Source: Pinus tabuliformis (Eukaryota; Streptophyta; Pinopsida; Pinales; Pinaceae). Taken from it: 64,000 nucleotides of DNA. The position numbers and the translations under genes are program-made. Shown piece by piece: positions 11,164-22,477 of this stretch (positions are counted from its first letter, which is position 1; each line of letters opens with the position of its first letter). A model generated the notes under the pieces. The model saw only the letters and a program-made list of their open reading frames with translations, was not told the origin of the DNA and ran no database searches. Location: positions 1,144,747,007 through 1,144,811,006 of the forward strand of contig CM062807.1 of assembly GCA_031772625.1 (NCBI GenBank), read 5' to 3'.

Positions 11164-11757
11164 GTTTCATTTTTTAATGAGGTTGACACGATAAAAGAAC
11201 TATCCTCATAACCCTTGTTTCATTTTTTAACGAGGTTGACATAAGATCAAGAACTTTCCTTAACACTCCTTATTTCATTTTGTAATGAGCTTGACACAAG
11301 ACAAGGAACTATGCTCCACACCCCTCGTTTCATTTTTTTAATGAGGTTGACATAGGGACAAACTATCCTCGGTACTCCTTGTTCATTTTTAACGAGGTTG
11401 ACACAAGACAAGAACCATCCTCGGGACGCCCGGTTTCATTTTTTTAATGAGGTTGACACAGGAACAAACTATCCTCAGAACTCCTTGTTTCATTTTTTAA
11501 CGAGCTTGACACAAGACAAGGAACTATGCTCCATGATCCTTGTTTCATTTTTTAACGAGGTTGACACATGAATGAACTATCCTCGTGATACCTAGTTCCG
11601 TTTTTTAACGAGGTTGAAACAAGAAAAAAATATCCTCGGAACTCCTTGTTTCATTTTTTAACAAGCTTGACACAAGACAAGGAACTATGCTCCATGATCC
11701 TTGTTTCATTTTTTAACGAGGTTGACACAAGAACGAAATTTCCTCGTGCATCTATTC
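11164..11757. repeat. Tandem array, 11 copies of a ~54-bp unit
   Basis: Units begin GTTTCATTTTTTAACGAGGTTG and start at about 11164, 11217, 11272, 11327, 11381, 11433, 11487, 11542, 11595, 11648 and 11703, a spacing of 52-55 bp. The array ends where the stop codon of the gag-like ORF lies (11756), so in element orientation it begins at once after translation ends. Unit variants alternate (for example ACTATGCTCCA versus ACTATCCTCG), which suggests expansion of multi-unit blocks. Confidence 0.9.
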
Positions 11758-13225
11758 ATGGGCTAGATGAGAACATGGCTCCCAAGAGGTCTTCGCTGGA
11801 AGGAAGAAATGCACTCTGGGAGGGATACATGTCATGAGGTGCTAATGACAGATCAGGTTCCATTGCCCCCAGTACATGATGTACGAGACCATTTTCATGA
11901 TCATCAGCAAAGGCGAAGACGGAATGGGTAGCCACATAATTGACTTGTGGCAAGGAAGGTACTGCTTGCGAGGAAGAACCGATAGGGGATGACAACTGCA
12001 TAGGAGGTACCGGGGGACTAAAGAACGATAATTGGTCGATGGTCACCATTCTTCCATTGTGTGGAAAACAAACCACATGGAAAAGTGAAGAGATAAGGGC
12101 CCCCATGGCATAAACAGAGTCACGACCAAGGAGAAGACTGAAATCTAAAGCACGTTGGACAACCATTACATCTATATAGACAGTTTTGCCTCCCAAAGTA
12201 ACAAGGAACTTCGAAAGGATCCCTAAAGGTTGATTGGTTCCTCCGTCACAATCAGCTGGGATATGAAGGTCATTCTCGGACTTAGGAGAATCTGACGAGA
12301 CGAGAAGAACATGAGGAGTATAATCATGATTCTCCTCCAGAACAGAGTGATCAATAGGCGGTGAATCCAAGTCGACACTCTCTCCGGCCAATGGTTGGTC
12401 TGGAACAAGCTTAGCACAGCCAGGTTCAGAAAGAGGAAGACAAACAAGAGAATAATCTAAGTTAATCTCTTTGTCAACCGGGAGAGGGTCTGAAGAGAGC
12501 CTCTGATAACCAATGGGAAGTTGAGGTGAAGAGGATGTAAGAATTTCCAAAATAGCTGAAGCTTTATCCATGAGCGGACAAAGGTGAAGGGGATGGTTGC
12601 CTTCACACAGTCTGCAGGGGAATCGAATCTTCCCTTTCTTCTTGTCACTGCCAGTTGATAGGGTAGCATCGTCATGAGCTTCAGAGGACGATGAGGGACG
12701 AGCTAGATCGTGATACCAAACTTCTAATATCCTTGGAATAGCAGGACAGTCACGAAGAAGATGGTCATCCTTGCACAATTTACAAGGAAACTTAACCTTC
12801 TGCAGAGGAGCAGAGGGTGGCATGACATGAGATGTACTCGGAGCAATAGTTGCGCAGGTGGGCTCACGCTTATCGAACTTCTTCTTCTTCTTCGTCTTCT
12901 TCTTCTTCTTCTTAGCCACCTGGTTACTGTATGTGGAACCTTCACCAGGAAAAGGAGGAGAGAAGGTTGAAGAAACAGGGGAAGAAGGCGAAGGCTCAGC
13001 CTTGGAATCATCGTGTCATGATTCAAATGAAGGAGACGGTGGAATAGGAGTCATGACACTTGGGACCACCGAGGTTGAAAACAACCAAATGAGCAAATCG
13101 ATGGTTAACCCAGGAAAAGACAATGTTGCCATGTACGGAGCACCGACATTTCCAAAAGAAGGAAATGGACTAGGGTTCCCATCTGGGGGAAGACCTTGGC
13201 CGGTAGACTCAAGGAAAGTTGCCAT
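11756..13225 (-). pseudogene. Gag/protease-like ORF of the 8.2-kb element, one premature stop
   Basis: A minus-strand ORF starts at 13225 (MATFLESTGQG...), is cut by a TGA near 13015 and stays open in the same frame to 11756. The 387-codon part holds a lysine-only run after its first ATG, then two zinc knuckles CKLCKDDHLLRDC and CRLCEGNHPLHLC (C-X2-C-X4-H-X4-C) about 60 residues apart. An acidic linker follows, then a region LVTLGGKTVYIDVMVV...LDFSLLLGRDSVYAMGA...HNGRMVTIDQLSF. That last region resembles the C-terminal half of retropepsin-like domains of plant LTR elements. The expected D-S/T-G active site is not visible, so it is probably not an active protease. Two tandem knuckles suggest RNA binding and a gag role. 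A 54-bp tandem array follows the stop. Confidence 0.75.
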
Positions 13226-14964
13226 CGGGAACGAGCCTGAAAAACACTCTAACTGTAATGAAGAACTCTAACTGTTACCAGGAATATTTTGTGGGCAATA
13301 CATTTTATGACAAAGGAACAAAATTTGACCTTTTCATGTTTCAAGAGTCGAGAAAAGGATGAAAAGGTGACTCTATCTCTTTCAAGGTTTAATGAGCCTG
13401 AAAGGACAAGTGCTTAGATAGACCTTTTCTTTTAAGGAGTCCGAAAAGGAACGAAAGTGACTACTCTAGTGAACTAGGCAAAAGGTTTACCAAACAATCC
13501 ATAAAAATGCATATACACCTTGGTGATCATATGAAAACCAAGGACTTTCCATACGACAGTCAATCTTCTTGAATGTTGTGTTCGATGTGTTACGGTTTGC
13601 AAGGTGGTAGACACTGCTTCCTAAGGATATAGGATGATAACCTAGTGGGGTCTCCCAACATATGCTCGACGGTACTGGGAGCACAAATCCATACTAGTAG
13701 CTATTGAGTCACAGAAGGAGGAATCACCCAACCATAAGTGAAAGCAATAGTGACTAGGTTTAACTACGCCGGAGCACATCTCTAGTTTAGACCTCTAAAT
13801 AATGTGCATTATGTTCCAATGCATTGTTAGGTTTATTCAGTTCATTTTAGAGTTGATCTTGAATTATGTTTCAATTTCCAGGCCTTACCGTATGTATATT
13901 AAAACCTAGGATGCAACTAGAATGAATAAATCATCTTTCACTTCGATGAACTCCTACTTACAAAAGGGTAGAGAGATCATTCCCAAACCAAGGCAAAACC
14001 AAGACCAGCAAATGTAGTCACTTAAGAGACACAATACATAAACTCATCAATCCCTATGGTGCATCAATACTACTAATGAGAGATTTAAAATTTGTCTTCT
14101 AATTTTTCAAACATGAAATCTTGGAATGCAAAATGTACTTTCACTTTTGCACACTAATGAATGCAATCTTTTGATTTTGATAGCTTTGAATTCTAAGGAA
14201 ACAAACAAGCAAGCGTGAAACTGATTGATCCAAACAATTGTAATCTATGTCTGGTAGTGAAACAATCGAATCAATATGGAAATTGGTTCAATAAATAACA
14301 CTAAACATCAATCAACAAGAACAAGCGATGGAAAAACCTCAAGCAAACCACCAGGAGGGTTGCAGATGAATCTTTTGGACAGGCAAGTAACCAAGCCAAA
14401 TAATTCAAAACTTGAAAAACTAGGTCACAAAGCCAAAAATACAAGATTCACTTCAACGAAACCGAAAAGTAAGCACCTTAACTAAAAGCAATTAAAATGA
14501 ACTAAGGGATAAGAGAAAGACAACAAGGGGTTAACCAGACTGATGAATTCAGGAGGCAGAATTGAAATAAACAATTCTACAAGAATCGTCGCGGGCATAA
14601 CACAAGCAACTAGTGTCGATCAGACACTAGTCGTAGCAACAGAGCGAAAGTACACGCCTTTCACGTGACGGACCGATTTTAGGAATCGTTGCGACTGTGT
14701 GACAGGATTCAGCAATGCACAGACTACCAAGATAGAGACAACGCAACGTTGAAGCGACTGTTTAGCTTTTTCCAGTGACAAACTTAAAAACAATAAAAGG
14801 TAAATGAAAGCTCCCAAACAAAGACCAATATATCCTTACAGGCAATAAAGGGATTTCCCAGATTGACCCAAGTAACACAAAAGACTGATGGTTCAATCCC
14901 AAGATCCACAAGAAATTAACTCAAAATCAAGCAAAAGCAAACAAGAGACAAACATAGGACAAAC
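13226..14964. other. 5' leader of the 8.2-kb element
   Basis: Non-coding in the sense direction of the element. It holds CTTTTCATGTTT/GAGTC-type words (13325-13460) shared with the 10.1-10.6 kb repeats, and near 14580-14760 a GATCGTCGC/ACTAGTCG-rich stretch similar to part of the LTR. No ORF that I can support. Confidence 0.5.
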
Positions 14965-14982
14965 TCCCCAGCGGAGTCACCA
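14965..14982 (-). other. Primer binding site of the 8.2-kb element
   Basis: The minus strand reads TGGTGACTCCGCTGGGGA three bases inside the 5' LTR. This is an 18-nt site beginning TGG, as needed to pair with a tRNA 3' CCA end. It differs from the initiator-Met site used by copia elements. I do not assign the primer tRNA. Confidence 0.75.
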
Positions 14983-14985
14983 ACT

Positions 14986-16045
14986 TGTGATACAGGAAAG
15001 TGTTCCCTCTGTGTACAGAGGCAACCCCTCTAGCCCCAGAGTGGGTCTAGCCACAACAAAGATAGATCAACAATTGATTTCCTTAAACAGTCATTATCGG
15101 AGGCCTACCTCAAACCGGTGGTCGATGAAGTTCCATTGCATTGCTCCAGCTTCCGCTTCCTTCTCCTCAATGAGTGATTAACCTGAAACAACACAAAGGA
15201 AAAACAACAAAGTGCGTAACCGAGAAACAACAATGATCTATTTACTCATAAAGTCAAGAAGTCATGAGATATCAAGTAAATAACATACAAGACATAGGAA
15301 AACGTCATTGATTGTATTAATAATGAATCAAGAGAGCAAGCTTACAACCAAGTCTTGATGTTGCAAGCCTTCTCAGAGGGTTCAGCTAGTATGTTTCTCA
15401 AGCATTCACTCTTCAAGGATGAATCTCCCAACATACAATGTCTCTCTCTCTCACTCATAAGCTTTAACACAAAGTTAAGGGAACTCCACAACCTTCCATA
15501 AGCTATCAACAATCCCACACTTGTCACACCCACACGAGCTATCTATCATGCTCAAAAGCACTAGTAGCATTGCCCAACCAAAAGAACTAAAAAACTAGCA
15601 GATCATAGTAATGGTGAGTGATTTTATAGGAGAAGGAGCCTCCATGAAATGAGGGAGAGGGAGATTATCCTCAAGGGAGGTTGCACAAGAGGCGGAACCA
15701 CCATCTCAGAGGTGGAAAGGCGACCCAAACTGACCCAACAACCAGCTCTAGAAACATCCAGAAGGCCGCCTGTTTGAACTAATTCGCTAAATCTGGATCA
15801 TCGTGGGTCATGAACTAGGGACTAGCGACGACGTCGCAACGATATAGTGCATGACAGAGAACCATCACGGATTTTCAGGGTTTACTAGTGACAATGCAGA
15901 AACTTAGTCAAAAAGGGTCAATCTTCAGCATTAGAGAGCATTTGCTTAATCTTCTTACTTTGGTGGGAAGATATGAACATGTTTATTTGACACATGACAC
16001 AGCAAAGGGACTGAGAAGAGGACAGTGACAAATTATTGTGTAACA
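14986..16045 (-). repeat. 5' LTR of the 8.2-kb element
   Basis: Partner of 7878-8930. On the plus strand it starts TGTGATACAGGAAAGTG and ends ATTATTGTGTAACA, followed by the CAAAC target copy. Confidence 0.85.
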
Positions 16046-16283
16046 CAAACTCAATCAATAATTGTTGTAACCAAAGAACTTTTTGACTAGCGAGAAATGT
16101 AGCTTGATACTCAACTTCTGGTGTAACTAATGAAATTGTTGATTGTTTCTTGTAGGACCAAGAAATAGGAGTATAACCAAGGAAAAAAATACAAAAAACC
16201 AAAAGTGGACTTTTGATCATCAACTAATCCATCCCATTCAGAATCTGTGAAACCCACAAGCTTAGGAGTACCACAAGAGTATA
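16046..16283 (-). pseudogene. Ty1/copia RNase H, N-terminal half (split by insertion)
   Basis: Minus-strand translation gives GTPKLVGFTDSEWDGLVDD, then PISWSYKKQSTISLVTPEVE and KVLWLQQLLIEF. These are hallmark copia RNase H segments (DSDWAG.DDRKST; SWSSKKQ; EAEY; WLRRLL). The frame breaks exactly at the 8.2-kb insertion and resumes at 7877. Upstream of about 16283 the copia similarity stops and a different repeat begins. Confidence 0.8.
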
Positions 16284-16460
16284 TCCAACAGAATGCAAGT
16301 CGGATATACCAATAATTTATGACTTAGCAAGAGCCGAGACTCCACGGGGATGGGGAAGTCGTATCCTTGAGATTGATCACAGTAGGCTAAAGATGTCTTC
16401 TTGTGGGATCTAAAACAATGTGGATGGGATAACATCCCATTGTTCCAACAACTCAATCGC
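16268..16460. repeat. Dispersed repeat, copy 1
   Basis: AAGAGTATATCCAAC...TGCAAGTCGGATATACCAA...TTAGCAAGAGCCGAGACTCC, then GGGGAAGTCG. A recognisable relative lies at 21860-22010 (AAGAGTACATCCAACT...TGCAAGTCGATATACTAA...TTAGCAAAACAAGACTC). Non-coding; the family is unknown to me. Confidence 0.5.
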
Positions 16461-19400
16461 CCCACAAGAAGACTAGAATTTAATATATTAATATAATAAA
16501 GTTTAATATGCCAGAGCATAAATTTTACATATCTCACCAATTCCAATAGACACAACAAAAGCACAATTATAAGACCCTCAAATTTGGGGTCTCCTTACCT
16601 TGCCACACATATCCTATGGGTAACACACTTGTCACAATGCACCATAGCATGTTGGGCAGTCACATGACATGGGTGCACCCATGGATTTCTCTATGGAGTT
16701 GGTTACACATCATCATAGAGTTTCAAAAGATTAAGTGAAGTGGAACTAGCTCGCTAAGTTGGGTGAGACATTTAGCATGGGTTGATGAGGCATGGAATGA
16801 AATTTGAGGATTCAAAATGTAGGTGTGAGCATATTGGTTCAAGTTAGATGTTTAGTTCCAAACACAAAACATGCTTGGCTCGCACACATAGTTGAGGCAT
16901 CGGGCGATTCATGGAGACACCTAAGCACATGGACAAAAAGCTTGGCATGACTCATCCCATCGCATCACATGCAAAGGATAAATTTAGGGTTTCCTACTGT
17001 GTGAGTTGTTAGCACTCCGTAATTCCTCCAGACTTAGGGGAGTAACCCAGATGTAACCACAAACTGCTTTGGGTTGAGAGACTGGTCTTATCCAACTAGA
17101 GGGGGCTCCCTCACTCGAAAAATATGAAGTTTAAAGACTTTAAAGCACAATTTTTACAGAGACCAGGTATGGAAAAGGGGATTTTAATGTATTTGGTTGA
17201 AGTACAAATAATAGAAAGGGTGATAACATGTGATCAATTGTACTTTTATTCATTTTACTTATGTAAGTAAAATTGACATCTTCTATAAGGGCTTGTAAGG
17301 CATGACTTTAGACACAGTAGTAGGTTGTAGTATAGAGGAGAAAAAGTGAAGAAACAAATCTTTCCTATGCGAATATTAATGTTATTCATACATAAGAAAG
17401 AGAATTAAACAGAAGAAATAGCAGTAATGAGTATATAACATTCCATTTGCAACTGACATATGAAAACAATTGACTAGAGCAGCTTAATTGAATTCTAAAT
17501 CAACCGAGATCAGTATACTCATAAAACGAAAAGGAACAATATAATAACTTAGAAATAAACAAAGATAACTCTAGACACCATAAGAATCCTTGCAAATTAT
17601 AACAAATAACCCTCAATTCATAAGTATTATAACCATGAATTGATCACAATCACATAAATTCTGAAAAATTGAAGCCAAAACAATGTTGAACCATCAACAA
17701 CCATTTCATATGTATTTCTGAGTTTAAATAGGCATATACAAAACATGATAAGAGTCTAAATTCACTGCATCACTGATCCAAACAATGGATCGATCCAAAA
17801 TCAAAAGAGGAAAATTGTTATTTTAAATGTTTTTCCTCAAAAACAAAAACAATAAAGTTTTTTTTTACTTTAAAACATAGACCTTTTTCTAAAAGAAAAT
17901 AAAACTATCTTCGAAGATGATTATCATGAAATGAAAATAGAAAAAGCTCAAAAGATGAATGTTGACTATGCAAAGGCTGCGTAGTAGTTGTGTAGTGACC
18001 GATGCTTTTTTCTTTCAAAACTGGTACGTGGTTGATAGTTGAAGGCTTGTGATGGATACCACATCTACTCCATGTCAACCCCTTAAAATCCTGATAGGTG
18101 GCTTCCTTCCAATATGTGTGCAAGAGTGTGGGCATGGTCTGCACAGCGACTGTACGATGGGCCATATCTCGTAAACAGTGATACCTTTGTAAAAACTGAA
18201 GGAGGTCATTGTAGATGATAATTTTTTAAAGAGAAACCTCTCTCAAGTTCTCTAAATTTTTCCCTGATTCCCATAAAATTCTCTTCAAAACAATGGCTTA
18301 AAACAAGAAATTTACGAATTGCGAAAAATGAGCTTTAAAGATGCATTCGAAACTCTCAATATGTTACGCCTGTGTAGAAACTAGAAGAGGCTATTGTGCC
18401 TTGGTCTGTTCTAGGTAAATACCCCTTTTAGTTTCCAAAGATTCTCCTTTGTGTGTTTGAAAATCGTTCTGCAAAATGGTGTCTAAAACAAAGCTTGCGT
18501 AACAAATTCCCACAATGAGTGTGACCTCAATTTCTCATGAACTGCTAGTTGGGAATCGATCTGTGGTATCCTATAGGGATGTTATGTGCTTGGATTAGGC
18601 ATATTTTCATGACTATAGAGTGGCATGAGAATAAGACAACATAAAAATTTGAATCACCCCTTGTCTTTTGTCTTATAGTGCAATGATGGTTTGAACTGAT
18701 GAGTTAGAGCGCTTCACTTGATTTGGCATGAGCATAAAGCACGGGAATAATTAAAATGTTGGGAGTATAATGTCTCTTAGGTAATGGGGGGGGGGGGGGG
18801 GGGAGTTGCATGTTATCCATGAGGATTGAACATGTGATGAGTATAGGGAAGTGGTAGTGGTGTGATGGGGAAATATGGTAGGAAATAGGGAAACATGAGG
18901 TAGATAGGAATAGGGGATAAGAATTTAAATTATATTTAATGTCCAGACCTCATGACCATCAGAACTTTAGACTGACACAACTTCATTTTAGATGGTTCGA
19001 TCGATGAACGACTGACACATAACCCCTTTTGACTTGACTGTATAAACATGTGTGACCTCATGAATCCCACCAACTTGACACTCTTTTGTGCTTTGGATGA
19101 ACTCTCTATGGAATAAATTCAAGGATGTCGGACAATGATCTAGAGATTATGAAAACAACAGTAGTCATAGACTCAACTGCTTCAAAAATTCAAAATCAAT
19201 GGATAAGGAAAATACATTTGACGTCGAAAACCTAATACGCTAACATGAGAGAGGATGGTGTAACATCAACTTGGGTGTGAAGACAAGGCACAAGCTCGAT
19301 AGACATGTTGACCCACGATGTATAACAATGCATGGGAACAGTAGACAAGTTGACCCAACACGTAAGGAAAGGTGTGGTAATGATAGATAGGCTAGCTCGA

Positions 19401-20209
19401 GCACAATAAGAGAAAATTGTGTGGGGAAACTAATTTTTTTGTTTGCTAGGTGATGTGAGTCTTGAGATGATTGCCACACTTAACTTGTGGTTTGAGTAAT
19501 CTAACCCAAGGGCATCTAACCCATCAAAATCCCTCAAGATTGCACCCAGCCTAGGCCACACCAACCCTTAACATGGTTGGATTTTTGCCCCCCGAAGTTT
19601 CAAACCAATGACCTTTTCATCATAGAGAGCCTTAACAAAACACTCTCTCATTCTCTGCTTTATGCCCTGTGGTTTAACAAAACACCTTGTCATTGTCTGC
19701 TTATGCCCCATGGGTTGCGTGGGGGAAATATTAAGTACCATGCATGAAGCCAATGATTATCTCACTACCTTCACATCTTGTCCATTGGATGCGAATAAAG
19801 TAATATTAAATCATTAAATTTATGCATAGTGCATGAAGCCAATCATTGCAGGGAGAGAAGAAAGAACACAAAATTGCATGACATGTTGGATCGAGTAAAT
19901 CAAACCGACCTGATGGTTTGATTAGAGTGCACAACATGTATATGTAAGGGGATTTCCATATCGGTTCAAACACAAAATACACAACAACGTGTGGAAATAG
20001 CTCAATCACACAAATAAGGGTGCACACTACAACAAGGGAAGAAGTTGGCATGAGGGAAGAGTCACATGGTTGAGGTCATCCACTACCTATGATGGGTAGG
20101 GGTGTTCGGGCCTACATTACTTGATTGGACCAAGGGTCGTGTGGGGAAACCTTTGTTGTAATTATGTCATTTCATGTGCGAGTTGAGTTGAATTTGCAAG
20201 GTTGTAAGG
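16461..20209. other. Low-information intergenic stretch
   Basis: No gene recognised on either strand. Holds a G18 homopolymer at 18786-18803 and scattered AT-rich DNA. Open frames here are short (under 90 codons) and without motifs. Confidence 0.5.
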
Positions 20210-20810
20210 CCAGTTTAGGCCATGCTTTGTAAAATGGCTATTGTCTCATATTTTGAAAAATGATGCTTGGGTGTTAGGCTATTGGGCTCCCTACATAAAA
20301 TTTGGTGTTTTTGTATTTTGTATGGACTTGCAGTTGAATTGAGAAAATTGGGTTAAGTAGAAAAATGTTGTTGATCACTTAACATAAAGAGAGTTGAGAG
20401 GCATAGTCCAAGTCTAGCACGATCGGGCTAGGCAAAATTACATAGGGAAGAGAGATATTGGTACCACACCCCTAAAAGTTTATGATGTGCCATAATGTGT
20501 GTGGGTCTAGTCAGGCCATGTTTTATAAAATGGCTATTGTGTCATATTTTGATAAATGATGCTTGGGTGTTAGGCTATTGGGCTACCTACATAAAGTTTG
20601 GTGTTTTTTTGTATTTTGTATAGATTCACAGCTGAATTGAGAAAAATGGTTAAGTATAAAAATTGTGTTGATCACTTAACATAAAGAGAGTTAGAGAGGC
20701 ATAGTCCAAGCCTAACACGACCGAGCTAGGCAAACCATAGGGACGAGAGATATTGGTACCACACCTCTAAAAGTCTATGGTGTGCCATAATGTGTGTTGA
20801 GTCTAGTTGG
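20210..20810. repeat. Two-copy tandem duplication, ~296-bp period
   Basis: The segment with GGCCATGCTTTGTAAAATGG (20218) recurs from 20514. Shared words include GATGCTTGGGTGTTAGGC, GATCACTTAACATAAAGAG and GAGATATTGGTACCACACC, in the same order and orientation. Non-coding. Confidence 0.85.
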
Positions 20811-21138
20811 GTTGCGAGAATAATTCTCCTAGATTGACTTCCAATTTGTTTGAAATAATGTTAACGTAAATTTTTTTTTTTTTCAAAATATATAAATTTA
20901 ATGAAACTTCTAACCATTTTGAACATTCATATCCTTTTTCTCAAAACTTCTATTATTTCACTTCAAAAATAGACAGTTTGGTTCACATGCATCTTATTTG
21001 AACTTAAGGTGGATGAGGATATGTTGACTTTTTTAATTGATGACCTAGATTGATTCTCGAGGGAATATGCTAAGCATATGCTTCGTCTGAATGCTTATGA
21101 ACTGTTGTAGTGCGTTACAAAGTTTGTTAGGTTCATGT

Positions 21139-21480
21139 CATGTGGCTCATTGCCCACCAATTTCCTAGGAATTTGAGATTATTCCAATTCTAATATGTTC
21201 ATATTCTAATTAGATGGAGAAATTAAAATATAAGCAAATTTTATTTAGCAAAAATGTCAATTTTACAATAAGATATGTATTTTTTTTTCTCAAGTTAAAT
21301 TAGATTGGTGACACATGGCTCCCTTCCCACCAATTTTCTAGAGATTTGAGATTATTCCATTTCTAATAAGTTCATATTCTAATTAGATGGGGAAATTAAT
21401 ATATAAACAATTTTTATTTAGCAAAATGTTCCATTTTACAATAAGATGTGTAATTCCTTTTTTTTTTTTCTAAAGTTAAA
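21139..21480. repeat. Two-copy tandem duplication, ~172-bp period
   Basis: The copy starting CATGTGGCTCATTGCCCACC (21139) recurs as ACATGGCTCCCTTCCCACC near 21312. Both continue through GAGATTATTCCA, TTCATATTCTAATTAGATGG and TTTTACAATAAGAT. Confidence 0.85.
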
Positions 21481-21639
21481 ATTGACCCATAACCTTTTTA
21501 TACATGGTTAATCAAAAAATTTATGCATTAGTTGTAATAGTTTTTTATTACAATATTTTTTTTGTTATATTTATGAAACTTTTGACAACTACATTAATAT
21601 TTTTAATGTGGTTGTACTAGTCTCTACGTATCTACAACA

Positions 21640-21832
21640 CATACCACAAACAAAATTAAGACAAAAATCAATTACCAGTTTTTTTTGTCTTAACCACATG
21701 GTGAATAGTCACTGTCAGTGCTAATCTATAATCTCACATACCACAAACAAAATTAAGACAAAAATCAATTACCAGTTTTTTTTTTCTTAACCACATGGTG
21801 AATCGGTCACTGTCAGTCCTAATCTATAATCT
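21640..21832. repeat. Two-copy tandem duplication, 97-bp period
   Basis: CATACCACAAACAAAATTAA starts at 21640 and 21737. The copies are almost identical through the T-run and the ACCACATGGTGAAT and CACTGTCAG words, so this is a recent duplication. Confidence 0.9.
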
Positions 21833-21849
21833 ATGGGAGACCGAGGATC

Positions 21850-22130
21850 AATCCTCATAGCTGCCACTATAACACCAAGAGTACATCCAACTACCTGCAA
21901 GTCGATATACTAAGATTCTATGGTTTTAGCAAAACAAGACTCTTGTGTTGCCAAAGGGTGTGGGGAATCTGCGTCTCGAGCATCCACCACAGCAGGGCAA
22001 TGTACTCAACGAGATTTGAACTATGGTCTCCTAGGCTTCGCCCAAATAAACTTATTGTCAAACCACACATCACTGTACTACCGTGGCTATAAAGTAACTT
22101 CCCACGGTTTTCACCAAGGTTCGGAGATCG
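21850..22130. repeat. Dispersed repeat, copy 2
   Basis: Related to 16268-16460 as described there. It continues with an AACGAGATTTGAACTATGGT segment that looks like a degenerate RNA polymerase III B-box or T-arm word. Unnamed family. Confidence 0.45.
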
Positions 22131-22403
22131 AATTTCTTTTGGCCCTTTTAACTAACAGCATGAAACTTAATTTAATGCTTTTGCGCTTCACACAGAGGAA
22201 AAATAATGTATGGTTGTTTGAAGTAACTCTCAACAAACAAGCAAAATGAACGTGAAATTCGTTTCGGAGGTGTTCGTATTTATTTCGATCAAAATCTCTG
22301 TTTATTGTGGGCAATAGACGAACTAGAGCAGAGAGGAAATGAGAAATAACAAACGAGCAACGAAAATATCAAATTAGTGGTTTTTATAATCATAATGGCA
22401 ATT

Positions 22404-22477
22404 GTCTGGGTGGTGTAGTTGGTTATCACGTTAGTCTCACACACTAAAGGTCCCCAGTTCGAACCTGGGCTCAGACA
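22404..22477 (+). tRNA. tRNA-Val (anticodon CAC)
   Basis: A 74-nt cloverleaf. The acceptor GTCTGGG pairs with CTCAGAC plus discriminator A. The D-arm carries AGTTGGTTATCAC, the anticodon stem TTAGT/ACTAA encloses loop CTCACAC, and the T-arm is CCCAG-TTCGAAC-CTGGG. A-box (GTGTAGTTGG-like) and B-box (AGTTCGAACCT) promoter elements are present. It closely matches the usual plant nuclear tRNA-Val(CAC) form. No CCA is encoded and there is no intron. Downstream TTTATTTT could terminate Pol III. It is followed directly by an array of its own 3' half. Confidence 0.95.

Larger units (their letters stand above)
7878..16045 (-). mobile_element. Complete 8.2-kb LTR retrotransposon, non-autonomous (gag/protease-like ORF only)
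   Basis: Direct repeats 7878-8930 and 14986-16045 are the LTRs (about 1.05 kb each, easily aligned by eye). In minus orientation they start TGTTACACAATAATTTG and end with CACA. A PBS sits inside the upstream LTR and a PPT inside the downstream one, which fixes the orientation. The 6-kb interior carries one long ORF with knuckles and a protease-like region; I find no RT, RNase H or integrase. It therefore resembles TR-GAG or large derivative elements that depend on another element for mobilisation. It inserted into a copia RNase H region. The LTRs contain repeated CGACGA/TCGTCGC motifs. Between LTR and ORF in the 5' leader I see only AT-rich DNA and small repeats. Confidence 0.85.

Noticed and set aside
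12858-13271. 137-codon plus-strand frame
   Set aside because: Antisense of the gag-like ORF; its Phe/Leu run is the complement of the Lys run.
20025-20040. CACTACAACAAGGG as a CACTA terminus
   Set aside because: No partner terminus or subterminal repeats nearby.
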